Part shown: positions 33,529-46,900 of the stretch, in pieces
Position numbering within the stretch: position 1 is the stretch's first letter
Layout of the letters: each line of letters starts with the position of its first letter
DNA from: Trissonchulus latispiculum
Taxonomy: Eukaryota; Nematoda; Enoplea; Enoplida; Ironidae
Length of the DNA: 64,000 nucleotides
Reading direction: 5' to 3'
Assembly (NCBI GenBank): GCA_030248195.1
Contig: JASAND010000695.1
Span: 1-64,000, forward strand
Notes under the pieces: generated by a model
What the model was told of the DNA's origin: nothing
The model's input: only the letters and a program-made list of their open reading frames with translations
The model's database searches: none
Translations under genes and position numbers: made by a program

Positions 33529-34720
33529 CTAATAGCAAGCCAATAGTCTTAAAACAATGTTAAAGCCAAACAATAGTTTGAATTTTCAACTCACAGTACA
33601 CAATAGCCAGGTTTTCGTTAGGTCGAACTGACCAGCGATAAGTTGCATCTGTCAGTTCACACATCTTTCGGAAATCCTAGCTAAAAATTTCCCATGCATT
33701 AGACTGCATCGCCTCTATCGTTGTGCCCGGGCCTTGAAGCGCGACTCGCTCGGGCCAGGTTGTTAAAGGCGACAGGTCCGGCCCCCGTCAGCCGCGAAGT
33801 CTCGGCCGAGCCGGTGTCACATGCCAAAGTTGCACCCATGCTAATTTTCCCCAGGCGGAAATTCTAGCATGCCAAATTTTCCCCCTCCAATATTTAGCCT
33901 AAAAAAGGAGGTGTCGGCATGCTGAAATTTTCACTTTCTTATTTTAATGATATTTATAAAGGTAAATACCTCCCTCTTTAAAAATGTTCATACAACCAAG
34001 TTTTCCATAGTGCTGATATTTAGTAGTAGGTACATATAGCAAGATGTTATTAAGCTTCCTACTTTATTTATGTCATTTTTATTAAATACAAACCAAGAAC
34101 GAGCAAGTATGTATTAAGTTTAATGGACTTTCTTTAATCGTATTGTATCGTAGACTTAGGTTTACTGGAACGACGGAATTCGGTCTCTGTACCGCTAGTT
34201 TTTAAAAATAGACAAAACCATTGGGACTACTTTTACTTCCCCTTTACAATATAAAACATTTAAATTTCTGCGAATCCACCTTTGACTTGAATTGGGTGGG
34301 TGATTAATGTGATATATACAATATTGTGAGGACAACTGTGTCTTTGAACAGAAATAAATTCGAAAAAGTTCTGTTGAATATCTGCAACTCAGTACAGCCA
34401 ATTTGTATTACCAATCTTGACACGCAAAAGTCAATAAATTGTCAGGTCGAAAGTTGAAGAAGTTAATTCTTGGTTCAATATGTTAATTTAATATACGTAT
34501 GGTTTAAATCTATTTTTACAAAATATATGTTTTGTATTCAAGTTGAGTTCAGTTTGATTGAGTTTAATTATATATCGATTAAAACTCATTTTATCTATTA
34601 ATTTGTAGGCTATAGAAACTTTAACAAGTTGGCTCCTCAAAGGAGCAGTATCTCGACGCAGGGCCAGAAATCATGCTACATGCGCACACATTAATTCAAA
34701 TTCACACATCAGTTCTAGTG
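33529..34720. other. Intergenic, nothing recognised
   Basis: A/T-rich sequence with one short GC-rich patch (33725-33830). No exon, RNA gene or element could be supported. Confidence 0.4.
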
Positions 34721-34724
34721 TTGT

Positions 34725-35095
34725 TTCAGCAGCTGAAACTGAAACTGAAACCTAGTTTCAGCTTGTACATGTTTCAGTTTCAGTTGCTGAAACTGAAACT
34801 GAAACTGAAACCATGACAGATTTGGAGCTGAAATTGAAACTGAAACTTAGTCGAAGTGAGAGCTGAAACTGAAACTGAAACTGAAACTGAAATTAAAATA
34901 ACTATTGAGCTGAAACTGAAACTGAAACTAGAACCGTTTTGGAGCTGAAACTGAAACTGAAACAGTTTCAGCTCCACACTAAGACTGAAACTAGTTTCAG
35001 CTCTCGCTGAAGCTGAAACTATTTTCAGCTCTCGCTGAAGCTGAAACTAGTTTCAGCTCTCGCTGAAGCTGAAATAGGTTTCAGCTCTAGCGTAT
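34725..35095. repeat. GAAACT hexamer satellite, block 1
   Basis: Runs of GCTGAAACTGAAACTGAAAC interrupted by short unique spacers. Later units occur in both orientations (TTTCAGCTCTCGCTGAAGCT). The encoded low-complexity frame is not a gene. Confidence 0.85.
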
Positions 35096-35689
35096 GCATG
35101 TTTAGCATAGACGAGTGTTTCAAAAACTGGGTCCTGTTCCCAGCATGTAAACTTCCAGCAAATATATACGTTTAACTAGTGCTTTTTACAGAACAGACCA
35201 AAATTGTACATAACAGAGTGACAAGTAATGCTGCATGAAAACTTTAGTATCATTGCATTAAAATGCATTAAAATGCATTAATGCGTTAAAATTAAATACA
35301 TTAAAATGTTAAAATACGACTGTATGGCAGGCAATGTTTATTTGATCTGTTTCCAATTAATTTTTTTTCAGATTATTAAATAATCATTTTAATTCCCGAA
35401 CTTAATTAACAACCTTTTTTATAAAATCATTACATAAGGAGAAGGACAAGGAGCCTAGCACCAACAGCAAAAAGATCCCCAAATTTAAGGTTAATTAAAT
35501 TGCCTTCTTGCGGGTTCTGGAGGATGACGCTGTCATGCTGATTCTGAGGAAGGACCGAGAGGACAGTGCGAACTCACTCGCTGTGCTTCCACACGTATTA
35601 GGCTATATCATTGAATAGCACATCTGGAACCCGTCTCACCAGCAGTTAATTAATTTGATTAGCATAACATAAGGATAACATAGAGGACA

Positions 35690-36005
35690 ACAAAAGCTGA
35701 AACTCATTTTAGTCAGAGCTGTAACTGAAAACTATAAAAGACTTGGACTGAAACTGAAAACTAAAAAACTTGGAGCTGAAACTGAAACTAAAACTGAAAC
35801 TCATTTTAGTCAGAGCTGAAACTGAAACTGAAACTGAAACTGAAACTAGAACAAATTTGGAGCTGAAACTGAAACTGAAACTAAGCTAAACTACGAGCTG
35901 AAACTGAAACTGAAACTGAAACTGAAACTAGAACAAATTTTGAGCTGAAACTGAAACTGAAACCTTTCTGAAAGTGGAGCTGAAACTGAAACTGAAACTG
36001 AAACT
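35690..36005. repeat. GAAACT hexamer satellite, block 2
   Basis: Same unit as block 1, all in one orientation, with spacers such as AGAACAAATTTGGAGCTG recurring. The 600 bases between the blocks hold nothing recognisable. Confidence 0.85.
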
Positions 36006-36175
36006 AAACAGGACAGCGTAAACATCACTAAATTCAGTTCCTTTAATATTTTGATGTTTGCTTGAAGCATTACTCCCGGTTGGCTTCTTTTTTAAAGATA
36101 TTTATTGAAAGTACCATTCTTCCAGTATTGAGCAAATACAGTTGACTTTTCATTTGTAATTTTTCCCTATTACCA

Positions 36176-36890
36176 AGAGTACATAATACATAAGAGTATG
36201 GCAGCTGGCGTACTCTTCTGTACGCTAACGGCTGACCCCCCGCGAATTGGTACCCAGTCGAAAACGGGGGTACGCTCACTCGCTCTATGCTTGGGTGCTA
36301 AAGCTCGAAAACACAAGCACTACGTGCGCGAGTTTTGTGTCTGTTTCGAGTTTTAGAACACATGCATAGCGGCCAAATTTCTTAAAAGTGAAGGGTCTAA
36401 TTTGCGGATGAGGACGAGCCGGACTTTTCCGGCTCGGCTCGGCTCGGCTCGCGAGAAAATGCGGTTGGGTCGGCTCGGCTCGGCTCGCGGTCATATCCTG
36501 CTCGGCTCGGCTCGGCTCGAGAAGATTTTGAAAGTGGGTCGGCTCGGCTCGTCTCTGCTCGCCAAGCTTGAAATTGGCTTGGAAGGTATTAAAAAAGCTA
36601 AAGAAAATTTAAATTTGGGATGCAAAATTGAAAACTAAAAACAGTCTTCACTGATGGTCATTTGTTTGAAGAAGTTCTGAAATATGACAAGGAATTTTGG
36701 TTGAATTTCGATTTTTAGTTTTTGTCGGCTCGGCTCGGGAGACATTGTTGCCGGCTCGGCTCGGCTCGTCACGCGAGCCGAGCCGAGCCGCGAGCCAAAA
36801 TCCTCATCTCTAGGAGGGGGTCAGCCGTTAGCGTGCATAGGATGTGTCATGCTTATAATACATACAGTATGCCAGCTTACTCCTGGTATT
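36176..36890. mobile_element. MITE carrying GGCTC arrays
   Basis: Left end AGAGTACATAATACATAAGA with AACGGCTGACCCCC. Inverted GGGGGTCAGCCGTTAGCG near 36812-36832. The usual GCTCGAAA hairpin arm is followed by three blocks of (GGCTC)n at 36420-36560 and 36725-36800, an expansion not seen in the other copies. Confidence 0.75.
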
Positions 36891-36929
36891 ACCTAACCTG
36901 GCACATGTGTTTGTTTCTAACAATAATCC

Positions 36930-36930
<1 letters not shown>

Positions 36931-37015
<85 letters not shown>
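36931..37015. repeat. (TA)n microsatellite
   Basis: About 85 bases of pure TA. Frames through it encode only I/Y repeats. Confidence 0.97.
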
Positions 37016-37019
<4 letters not shown>

Positions 37020-37722
37020 CAAATTCTCTCTGTGATTCTGATTCTATGCTAGTTCACTCGTACTCCGCAAACTGCTTAACTGACGCCGAAGTACAGAGAC
37101 TAATTTGCATATTATTTCATGAACGAAATTCCGAAATTTAATGCAACCAAAGGGGGACTTGTGAGAAGGATATTTATATTAATTAATTAATCAGCAAACT
37201 GGGGCTTCTCTTTTATTATGAATTTAATAGAATTTGAAACAAGCATTGAATTTATATTTTAAAAATTAACGCCTTGTAAATTTTCGCTCAGATATGAGAA
37301 TTTATTACCAGGACCCTACTGCACAAAAACTTGAGCAGCAAGTGAGACCAATGTTGAGTATAGGGTGTAATTTTCACGTGGGAGATACTGAGTTAGATTT
37401 GTTCCAGAAACGAAAACAGCTATCTCGCCTTTAGGCGAGATAAAAATTAAATCTCAAGCTACCCAACTAAACTACCTTAAATATTTCATTAAAGCTATTT
37501 GTTATCCGTATGCAAAATTTGCCTACAAACTTCTTATACCTATGTAAAAATTCACCTACAATATCTAAGTGCTTATTTCGCATCAAGACAATTATGCCTT
37601 CTTGCTTTGTATATGTTTCACATCCTTTTAAAATTTTTAAAAATGCAGAAGAAAATTGTAAAACGATATTGAAATAATCCACTCAAAACTGTTATAAACA
37701 TTGTGTGAATTGTGTCAACCTG

Positions 37723-38330
37723 GGGCCAATTTCATAAAGATTTGTGGATTTGCAAGTGCGAGTTTGCAAGTACTCGCACTTGAAACGCAAGTGCGGATTG
37801 CAAGTGTTTCATAAAACTTTTCCACAAACTTGCGGAAATTAGCTAAGCAAGTTGCGGGACTTGACGAACTTGCAAGGCAAGTGCGAGTACTTGCGTTGCA
37901 AGTGAAGCAAAACTGACTATAATTATTTAAAAAATCATAACTTTTTCATAATAACTTCAAATTTATTGAAATTTTCACGAAGTATGCAAAAGATGTCAAA
38001 GCAGTTAATAATGAAATTTGGTTAAAAACTGACGAAAATTAAGGAAGATATTCCACTTTTTCAAAAATCGTCTAGTTGAAATCTACTAGACGACTTTACC
38101 CGCAGTTGCAAGTTGCAAGTGACTGTTCCAGCGAGTTTTATGGAACACTTACTTGCTGCTAGTGTTCAAGCGAACTTGCAACTTGCAACCCACTTGACTC
38201 GCAATTCAAGTGCAATTGCGGATTCCGCACTTGACACTTTATGAAACACTTGCAACTTGCAAATCCGCAACTTGCAGCTGCGAGTTGCGGAATCCGCAAC
38301 TTGCAAAGTTTTATGAAATTGACCCCTGGA
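37723..38330. mobile_element. Inverted-repeat element with GGGGCCAATTTCATAAA ends
   Basis: Left GGGGCCAATTTCATAAA, right TTTATGAAATTGACCCC. The interior is built of many AACTTGCAAGT-like half-sites in both orientations. About 600 bp, non-coding. Confidence 0.85.
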
Positions 38331-38482
38331 GACTTACTAAGCGGAGATTCTATTGAGGCTTACTAAACGGAGATTCCAATTGAGCCCCAAATTATTGTCT
38401 GAATTCTCTTTTATGTTACCATGGTCCAATTTTAATATTATAGTAGTCTGCTCCTGAAAACCCATTTAATTATTGGCCTGAC

Positions 38483-38952
38483 ATGTTGTGTCTGATTGTC
38501 TGTTGTCAAATTTGATGAAAAGGAGGCTTTTGCCTGACACATATTCTAGTCTTGGTAAACACTCTGGCTGGACTGGTCAGTGTAGGGTTAAAATCTGAGT
38601 CGGTGCTTCTGGGGGAACAGGAACAACAGCCGATTTTTTCAGCAAAGAGGGAGGGAACAAAAGTCGATAGTTTTACTGAAGAGGCGCGAGATGCTTGTGC
38701 TGTTGAGCACCCTGACTCAAGCCTCTTCGCATTCAAAATTATCGGGATGGCGGTGACAACCGCCTGTAAGCACTCACTCAGCTTTTAACCCATTTGATTC
38801 AGGGTTGTTACGAGAAGTCTGTCGTGTATGTCGTATGTGGTTTATTGTCGTTGTGCTTCATTAAAAGACTGATTGCTGTCGCTTAACTTCTGATGTATCG
38901 GCCATACGCTGTAACCTTCTGTGGAGTGCTTGCGGCGCTACATTCCGCCGAA
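38483..38952 (+). repeat. Probable solo LTR related to element 2
   Basis: TTTAACCCATTTGATTCAGG (38788 onward) and the end GGCGCTACA (to about 38952) correspond to the same landmarks in the element 2 LTR. The order is the same with similar spacing, but other bases have diverged. No internal sequence follows. The left boundary is a guess. Confidence 0.45.
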
Positions 38953-39210
38953 CAATTGAATGTTAAATACCTAAGGGGTAAAGGATTTACATGCTAACGT
39001 CATCATGCTAACGTTTCCCCCTTACAAGTAATAAATTTTAATACATATGCATATTTGTATGCATTATTAGCTAGGAGGGAAATTATAGCATGGGGGAAAA
39101 GTAGCATACGACACAGGGCCTCGGAAGTCCGATCAAATTTTTATCATGCATATTTCTTTTTCTAAATTATCTTGAATAAAACGATTTATTCCCGCTTGTT
39201 AAGCAGGGCC

Positions 39211-40625
39211 GGTGTAACAGTAAATTATTACTCCCCGTAAATTATTACTCCCCAGTAATAATTTCCTAGGAAATTATTACTCCCCCAGTAATAATTTCCT
39301 AGGAAATGTTTACTCCCGCTAGGAAATTTTTACTCCCCCCAGTAATCATTTCCTGGGAATTTTTACTACACCAGTAATACCGCCACTACCTCACTACCTT
39401 GGTTAATGAAACCGCCCTTGGATTTCTGGTGTACAATATAGCGAACAGATAATGCAAAACGATCATTTTTCCAAAATTTTCAATTACAAAAAGCTGTCTG
39501 CGAAAAATTGATCGATACTGGTTTCATTCAAAATTCAAGACTTTAAAAGGCAATTTACACAAAAACATCGATTCGAGTTTTTAGTTGGATGAAACTGATG
39601 ACAAATTAATATTTTTGAACATTTTCATTACTGATTTATCGGTAATTGCAAAAAATCTCCAACTTCTCCCCCCCCCGCTGCTCATTTGCAATAATTTTAT
39701 CAGGATTCAGTAATTCTCAGAATTTCCGAAGCAACTTAAATCTAGCGGGAATCACAGTTGACGCAAATCCTAGGGCCTATTTCTTTAAAGATTACAATGG
39801 TCGGATTAAATGGGTTAAAAATCAACCGGATTTAAATTTTAACGCTGTTTCTTTAATGCAAGATTAAAGGATTTTCTGCATAATTGTTATAACTAAGCTT
39901 AAAAGTGCTCAAAAATTAAGTTTTGGCACCAAAATAGACGATTTTTGACCAGAAATTTAAGGCGAAGCCGGAAACATTTTGAAAATTTTGACCAGAAATC
40001 CTAAAAATTTGGCATTTTCTGGGCACCTTAGGGTGAGTGGGGGGAGAAGCCCAAAAAGTGGGGAGGGAACCCAAAAAGTGGGGAGGGAACCCAAAAAGTG
40101 GGGGGGGGCGCCCCCACCCCCCACCCAGTACAAAAAAAACCAGGCATATCTGAAAAGTTTCATTCACTTTCATAAGAATTGGAGCCTGTAAGGTCAAATT
40201 TACACAAAGCGATACCAGTACCTTAAGCCTAAAACCCTAAACCTTGTGCAGTTTGAATGGGGCTTATGTGTTTTTTAGAGTCAACAGAAAACAGCAACTG
40301 CAGCGCTGCCCTATTAGTTTTCAGAAAAATCAAATCCAAATCTGCTTCTGGTTAAGGCATTAGGCAAGCTTTAATCAAGCTAGTTGTAATTAAAATACTT
40401 CTATAAGCTTGACGAAACTGTCAAGTATTTCAAAATGTTAGGAAATGATTCCTATCTTTTCTATTTTAGGAGAGTAAAAATTTCCTAAGGGGAGTAAATA
40501 TTTCCTAGGAAATTTTTACTGGGGGAGTAAAAGTATACTAGGAAATCTTTACTGGGGAGTAATAATTTCCTAGGAATTTATTACTGGGGAGTAAAAATTT
40601 ACGGGAGTAATAATTTACGTGTACA
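39211..40625. mobile_element. Inverted-repeat element with GTAAATTATTACTCCC ends
   Basis: The ends carry several copies of AGTAATAATTTCCTAGGAAA in opposite orientations (39211-39360 and 40470-40625), starting GGTGTAACAG and ending GTGTACACC. A G/C-homopolymer repeat (39650-40190) is nested inside. A 73-codon frame at 39646-39867 is unrecognised and probably chance. Confidence 0.8.
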
Positions 40626-40806
40626 CCGGGAAATTTCCTGACGACAGAACTCTAATCGCCTCTATGCATGTATCCCGTAGAAATAGTTTCTTCGAATTTC
40701 GATTGCTTCGTCGACCGTGCCTTAACTTAGCCAACAAAGCAATAATTTAATTTTCAGAAACCCAATTTTACATTGAAATAAATCACACATGCACAGAAGT
40801 TTACTG

Positions 40807-40921
40807 TTACGATTCTTCATCAGACAAAGGTTCAAATGCTGGAAGGGAACTAGGAACAACTTTACGAACATCTTCCCCAGTCGTCCGTCGATTCCCAGTC
40901 GGTTCTCCTTTCGGGACTGGA
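40807..40921 (-). CDS. NCoR terminal exon with stop
   Basis: Acceptor TGTTTTAG; the stop TAA is at 40807-40809. The tail reads SSLPAFEPLSDEES, matching the short acidic (Y/F)E-LSD tail that ends vertebrate NCoR proteins. The phase fits the preceding exon exactly. Confidence 0.85.
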
Positions 40922-43900
40922 CTAAAACATTAAACACAAAGTTTCTACAAAAGCTACTATGAAGATGCTTTATCAACAGAAATCAATCAAAAACAAATAA
41001 AGGACTACAACAGAAAATAATTCTATTCTTATAACTTTGCGTTTCACTGAAGAGAAAGTTAGAGTTACACTCACTCCTAGAAAAGTTCCAGTAGAAACTA
41101 CAGGAATCACTTTTGTGGATAAGTACAAAGGCTTTTGTAGAAAACACAGGTTACGTCCAGTAATTTATACCGGGCATCGTTGGTTGGTAGTATTTATTTA
41201 CTGGAGTTACTTTTGTACAATGGATTACAAGTTAGACTAGTATTCAATACAAAAGAAACCTGTAGTTTTCATTGGTTTACAGGTTCACTCTACAAGGCTG
41301 ACAACGCAAACTGAGTATATAAGTGCTGCAGTGATCATAATTTTTGAAGACTGAAATTTTTATCTCGCCTAGAGGCGAGCGCGAGATACTTGTAATCGTT
41401 TGAGTACTGTTTTGAACTGTTTTGGACAAAGCATTAAAATGATTCCTATGCTCAGAATTGAGCTCACTTAGCTGGCTGTTTTTGCTGGGGGGGGGGGCTT
41501 TGGATAACACAGTGTTAAAATTTTTTCTATGTGCCTTCCGTTACATGATATTAATGTATAGCTATAAAAATGATGGGAAATGCGTTCTTTTAATTTCTAA
41601 ATATAATTTTTAAAATTTGAAACAGTGCAGTAAAAGTATAACTAATAACAAGGCCCCCTTTGGTTGGAATCTGATTTTAAAGTAGTGAGACAGTATTTCT
41701 TCAAGTATGCAAATTAGCCTAACAATTGATGCTACCAGTTGCAATTTTCGCTCGTGAAGTTTAGCAGCAACTAAAATCTGACAAGACTGACAAAGGTACT
41801 GGCTGTTGCAACTTGCAATCATGATTTCGGATTTAGAAGCTTGGACAATTATTAAATTGGACGAGCCTAATAAAATCACGGACATTTGGATAATGAGAAT
41901 AAGCATGTATTACAACCACTCGAAATAGTTTACCTATCGCCAAGGGTATGGAATACAGAGCACGAGGTATACTTTCTGGATTCATGGCAAAAACCGGGCT
42001 ATGCACACTAACAGCTGATCCCCTGCATCCTCTCGTAAATCAGTACATAGTTGCTGGAAACGTCAGCGGGCTCACTCACTCACTCTCTCGAAAACACAAA
42101 CAGTGAGTGCATGTAATTATTGTATCTGCTTCGCGTTCAGCTCGCAAGCATGGCGGTCGAATTTACTTTGTTCAGTAGGGTTATGACTACCGGGGGCGGG
42201 GGGGGAGGAGAGTCAGCCGTTAGCGTGTGTTGTGCACTCTGGCCTGATCCAGTACGTGACATGTGGAGCTGGGCTAAGTGTCGGGCTGAGCTGGATGGCT
42301 TCTTTTAAATAATCCTATCTCGGCTGCGACATAATGCCCCTTTTTGGGGCCTACTTGTTTGAATAATTTCAAATTTTCAATCTTTTAACACCCCGTGGGT
42401 GATTTTTTGTAACTGCTGCTCCCTGCGATAATATTTTGGCAGCGGCCGCTCCCCGCACCTGCCCCTCCTCCCTTTTTTCATTAACAGGTCGCTCCAGCGA
42501 AAATTAAGTTACATGTTTGGAATCTGACTTAGGATTGTTGAAAAAGTCGAACAGAACTACACATTTTTTCAGTTTTTCTACAGGAGTCTCCTGTAAAAAA
42601 CAACAGGTTTCCTTAGTATTTTACAGGAAATTCCTGTAATTTTTACTATTCGCGAGGCCTGTAAAGTATACAAGTTACTATTGTAGAAATTACAGGAAGC
42701 TCCGCTAGTGACTGACCGCACAGGAGCACTTTTATAGAAAACTATAAGAATTCCTGTAATTTCTACAAGAGTTTTTTTAAGAGTGTGGCTACATCAGTGG
42801 GCTAGTATAAGATTTTAAAACCGACCTGTAATAAACGGCCACTTGCGGAGGCTGCTGCTGTTGTTGAACAGTCGATCTTTCAGTGTCAACCTTTTCCGTA
42901 TCCAGCAAAGCAGCCACGGCTCTGGACGACTCATCCTGATCGTCCACTCCAGCTGAGCCGCTGTTAATCCCAGAAGCGGAACCGCCGGACCCTGTCGCAA
43001 TTGCTAAAAATTGTTAAGAACAGTGTTCAACTTCAAGAAAAGGAATCCTGAACAAATTTACGTAATAAGTGTGCTGTATGCTGGTAACAAGACTGTTGTG
43101 TTCACCAACCTGACATTTTTACTTAAAGGTCGACGAAGTCACTCATTTGTATATATAGATTTCTCTAACTGTTAAATTTAAATTATTATTTATACAAGTA
43201 GCAATACACGCACTCCCTGAAATAATCTAATTATGCTTGGAAAATGTAGCCATGGTACCTTAAGATTGAAGATAAGTGTTAAGTTGAACGGATTTTTAAA
43301 GAAAAAGAGTTCTACAAAAAATTTGAAATCTGAATGTCGGATGGTGTCAGATCGCTAAAGAAATTAGCCAGCCCAATCCGGTGAACACCGCTATTTCGAA
43401 GCGCACTGAAGAATTAACGAGGAAAGAAAAACGTTTGGATATAGTGATACAAGCAAGTTCAACTTTTAGGGTAAAATATAAATACCTTTCTACAGCATTG
43501 AACCTTTACTTTGTCGTTTACTTTGTGTTTCCATTCAAAGAAAATCCTCAGGTCCTGACTCCTGTTCTCAGTGTATCTTACAGGGGCGGGAGCGCACCCT
43601 GTCCCCCCGAAAATGCTCCCTCCCAACATTTTTGCTTCCCCCTCGAGATGTTTAGGGTGACTGCCCAAAACCTTGCCAAAACAGGCAAATTTTCAAAAGT
43701 TTCGGCATCGCCGGAGATTTTTCCTAAAAATTGCAATTTTTAACCAAAATCCAGGGATTTATAAGAACTTTCGACCTTGATGTTTCTACCTGCAAAATAC
43801 AGCAAAACCCCCCATTTTCAGCTCATTTTTCCAAAAAATCTCCCCTCCCCCGAACATTTCTCTCCTCCCCCAGGAAAAATCCCTAAAAATACCCTGGTTC

Positions 43901-46900
43901 TAACTGTCAAAAGGAATTTAAAGATGTACAACATTAGAAACCAAACCAACAACTATACAATAGCAACCAACAAACCCTCTGGAATGGAAAGAATTGTCCA
44001 GAACGGAGGCGCTGGTGAAGAAAGCGCAGGCGATGGCGTCGAAGTCATGGCTTGTCCCGGCGTCCAGGCCGGAATTCCAAGCGCCGTTCCAGAAGCCGGG
44101 GCCGTGGGGATCGGCTGAGGATTTAGATGTCTGTTGTCTGAGGATGGTTCTTCCGAAGTGTCCTCAGGCGATGAGACTGGTTCCAGATCATAGTCGTACG
44201 GAAATGAAGCGGTCGGCTTTGACGTGGCTGTGCCACTGTTGCTCTCTTCTGCTGACATTACCGGGTTGTCGGCACGAACAATGCCAGCAGATTTTGTTGT
44301 AGAATTCCTACCACTATCCATACCGACGGCAGCAGTCTTACTGACAGACTCTGCAGATCCAGGAGGCAACTTGGCCGAGTTGAAGTCTTCCGTTATGATA
44401 CGCTCAATATGTCGTATGAAACTGGTAGGCTGCCCACTGCCAGCTGAACTGGAACCAGTCTGCTGCGGAGGTAAGGTGGGGGCAGGTTCAACGGACAATC
44501 CTGCCACAGCGGTGACAGTTGACGTCGGTTCAGCTGCTCGACTGCTGGCGGCAAGTCTCCTGCCATCCTCCACCTGAGAAGTTATGATGGAGGCAATCAC
44601 TGAATCCACATGATCGCCAGCCGTAGTGGTAGTCGTTATGAGAGGAGGCGGGGGAGGGGGAGCGACTGCACTGGCGCTGGAAACGGCGGCCAACCTTTGA
44701 ACGCTGTCAGGAGCAGTGGCAGAATATTTTCCAGCCACAGAATCGACAATCCAGTCTACCGTAGACATGGAAGCGCCGCCACCACCCGGAGTCGTTGCAG
44801 ATGATCGTTGAGCGCCACCACCCCCTCCATCCTTTGGCTCAACGGTTCGACGTCTGCCCTGCGCGCTCACACTTCTAGAGGGAGCTGTTGGAGGCAAGGA
44901 CGGAGAAAAATCCTTCATGGCCGCTTTGGTCCGCATCATGGGAGGAGGCGTGGGAGAGGAGCAGACTGAGGAAGGCGTAGTCACTGTGGAGCCAGAAGGA
45001 AATCCCGTGTGTGCACCCGCCGACAGTTTACCCTGCAAATCCTTAACCGTTATTGCAGGACTAGGCGCTTTGGGAATCGGTGCCTGCACAGACGACGGCT
45101 TGCAAACACCCTTCACAATGCTTCGAGATGATGCTGAACCGCCAAGGGAAGAAGCAGGGCTGGTAGATTTATTAGGAATTCCAGGAGATTTGGTACGAAT
45201 AGTTTGTCCAGATATTCGATAACTTCCAGGAAGACAGCGTTCTTGTGACAAAAGCTGCTGCTGTGACTGATGCTGTTGCTGCTGCTGCAATTGCAAGTGG
45301 GTTCCTATCGAGGGGGACGATACTGCTAGCTGAGCACCTGCAGATGTCACAGAGATGGGACGAGCCAATGCCGCAGCGCTTCCCTGATGGTGCTGGGGAA
45401 CAGCCGGAGAACGTCGAAACTCTGTTCTTAGCTCAGGAGTGACCGGCTTGGTACCCCACGCTGGTGAAGGCTGCAGCAGAGACTGCTGATGCTGCAATCT
45501 GTAGGGTGAAACTGAAGCCGAGGCCAACTGAGATCGCTGCAACTGTTGCTGCTGTTGTTGTTGATGGAGTTGTTGTTGCTGAGCTGCAAACAGAAATTCC
45601 AGCTGACGCTGCTGGCGCTCCCGGTCCTGTTCCGCAGCCAGAGCTTGGGCCAGCTGTTGCTGCTGCTGTTGTTGCTGTCTTTCAATTTCCAACTTCTGCG
45701 AGAGCTCATACAGGGCTCTGTGCTGCTGATCTAAGGCTGCGGCCGCAGCACGCTGCCGTTCCAACAGTATTCTTTGTTCCAGCTGTTGACTGTAGAGCTG
45801 TTGATGGATAAGGGCCGTTTGAGTGGCTGGATCCAGCAAACGCAAACACTCCTTTGACAGTTGCTGTTGTTGCGCGGCAGCGCTTAATTGCAGCATTTGG
45901 TCTGCGGTCAGCGATGCGCTACCGCCCATGACAGCACCGGCTGCAGCAGCAGTGTCTGAAGAGGGAGGCGGCAAGCCGTGTGCCGTCCAAAAATCCTGGG
46001 CAATCTGTCGACTGGATTCAGATGCAACATTTTCCAAGCTTTGCTGAAAAGAAGACGTCACAACAGAAGGTGTGACGACAGAAGAGCCGGCTACTCCCAC
46101 AGATGCATTCCGGAGGCAGGCGTTGTAGAACTGTTCCTCTGATAAGCCTAGACTTCTGGCATGGGCAAGTTGCGGGTGTCCATACAACTGAAGCCATGCC
46201 TGGGATGGAGCCGGAGATTTAGGAATACTAAAACTGGACAACGAGGGTCCCGGTCTCAGGGTATTCCCGCCAGCCAATAATCCGCTGGAAGACATGGGAC
46301 GAGAATCTGTTCTTGTTTGTGGATCCGGGGTCTCAGTTCGTAGCTGTGGACTTATCGGACGCTGTAAGATGGAGGAGTCACCACCAAGGTACAGAAATCC
46401 AGGCGTTACAGTGCCCATCTGCGGAGGATGCTGATGAACAACGGAGGCCCGATTCGGCGTTCCCTGAGTGATGGAACCGGAAACAGGTCGATTGCTGCCG
46501 CCAGACACTGCTACGCCCGCTGAAGACGCACAAGTGACAGCGGCCACGGCCGAAGTCGCCACGAAACCCTCTGGCTGTGACTTCGAAGGAGCACTAGCAG
46601 GGACACTTGACGTTACAGGCGGCGTAGGCAAATTTTTTGAGACTGCAGGCACCTCACGTCCACGACGCCCACCACCAAGGTCTAGGTTGGCCCGAGACCG
46701 ATCGTCCTGATGAGTAGTCGTCTTCACTGGTTCAGATGGAGGGGCAGGTTGAGCTGAAGTCGTTGGCAGACCTTGCTGCGGATGTCTCAACGACACACCT
46801 GTATCCACAGTCTGATTCAGTAGCTGTACAGACGATTGTTGCGGCAAGATGGCTTCAGGAAGTGCAACAGGTGGTTTCGGAGATCTGGCCTGATTTGACT

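Noticed and set aside
34780..34977. ORF of F/S/Q repeats
   Set aside because: Translation of the GAAACT satellite.
34725..36005. CRISPR-like array
   Set aside because: Hexamer units with irregular spacers in animal DNA; no fixed repeat-spacer pattern.
36722..37141. 139-codon ORF with long I/Y repeats
   Set aside because: It is the (TA)n microsatellite translated; no gene.
39646..39867. 73-codon ORF inside an inverted-repeat element
   Set aside because: No transposase or known motif; near homopolymer C; likely chance.
37425..41400. TCTCGCCT-AGGCGAGA palindromes at 37425 and 41360
   Set aside because: Short, two occurrences only; too little to call an element or regulatory site.
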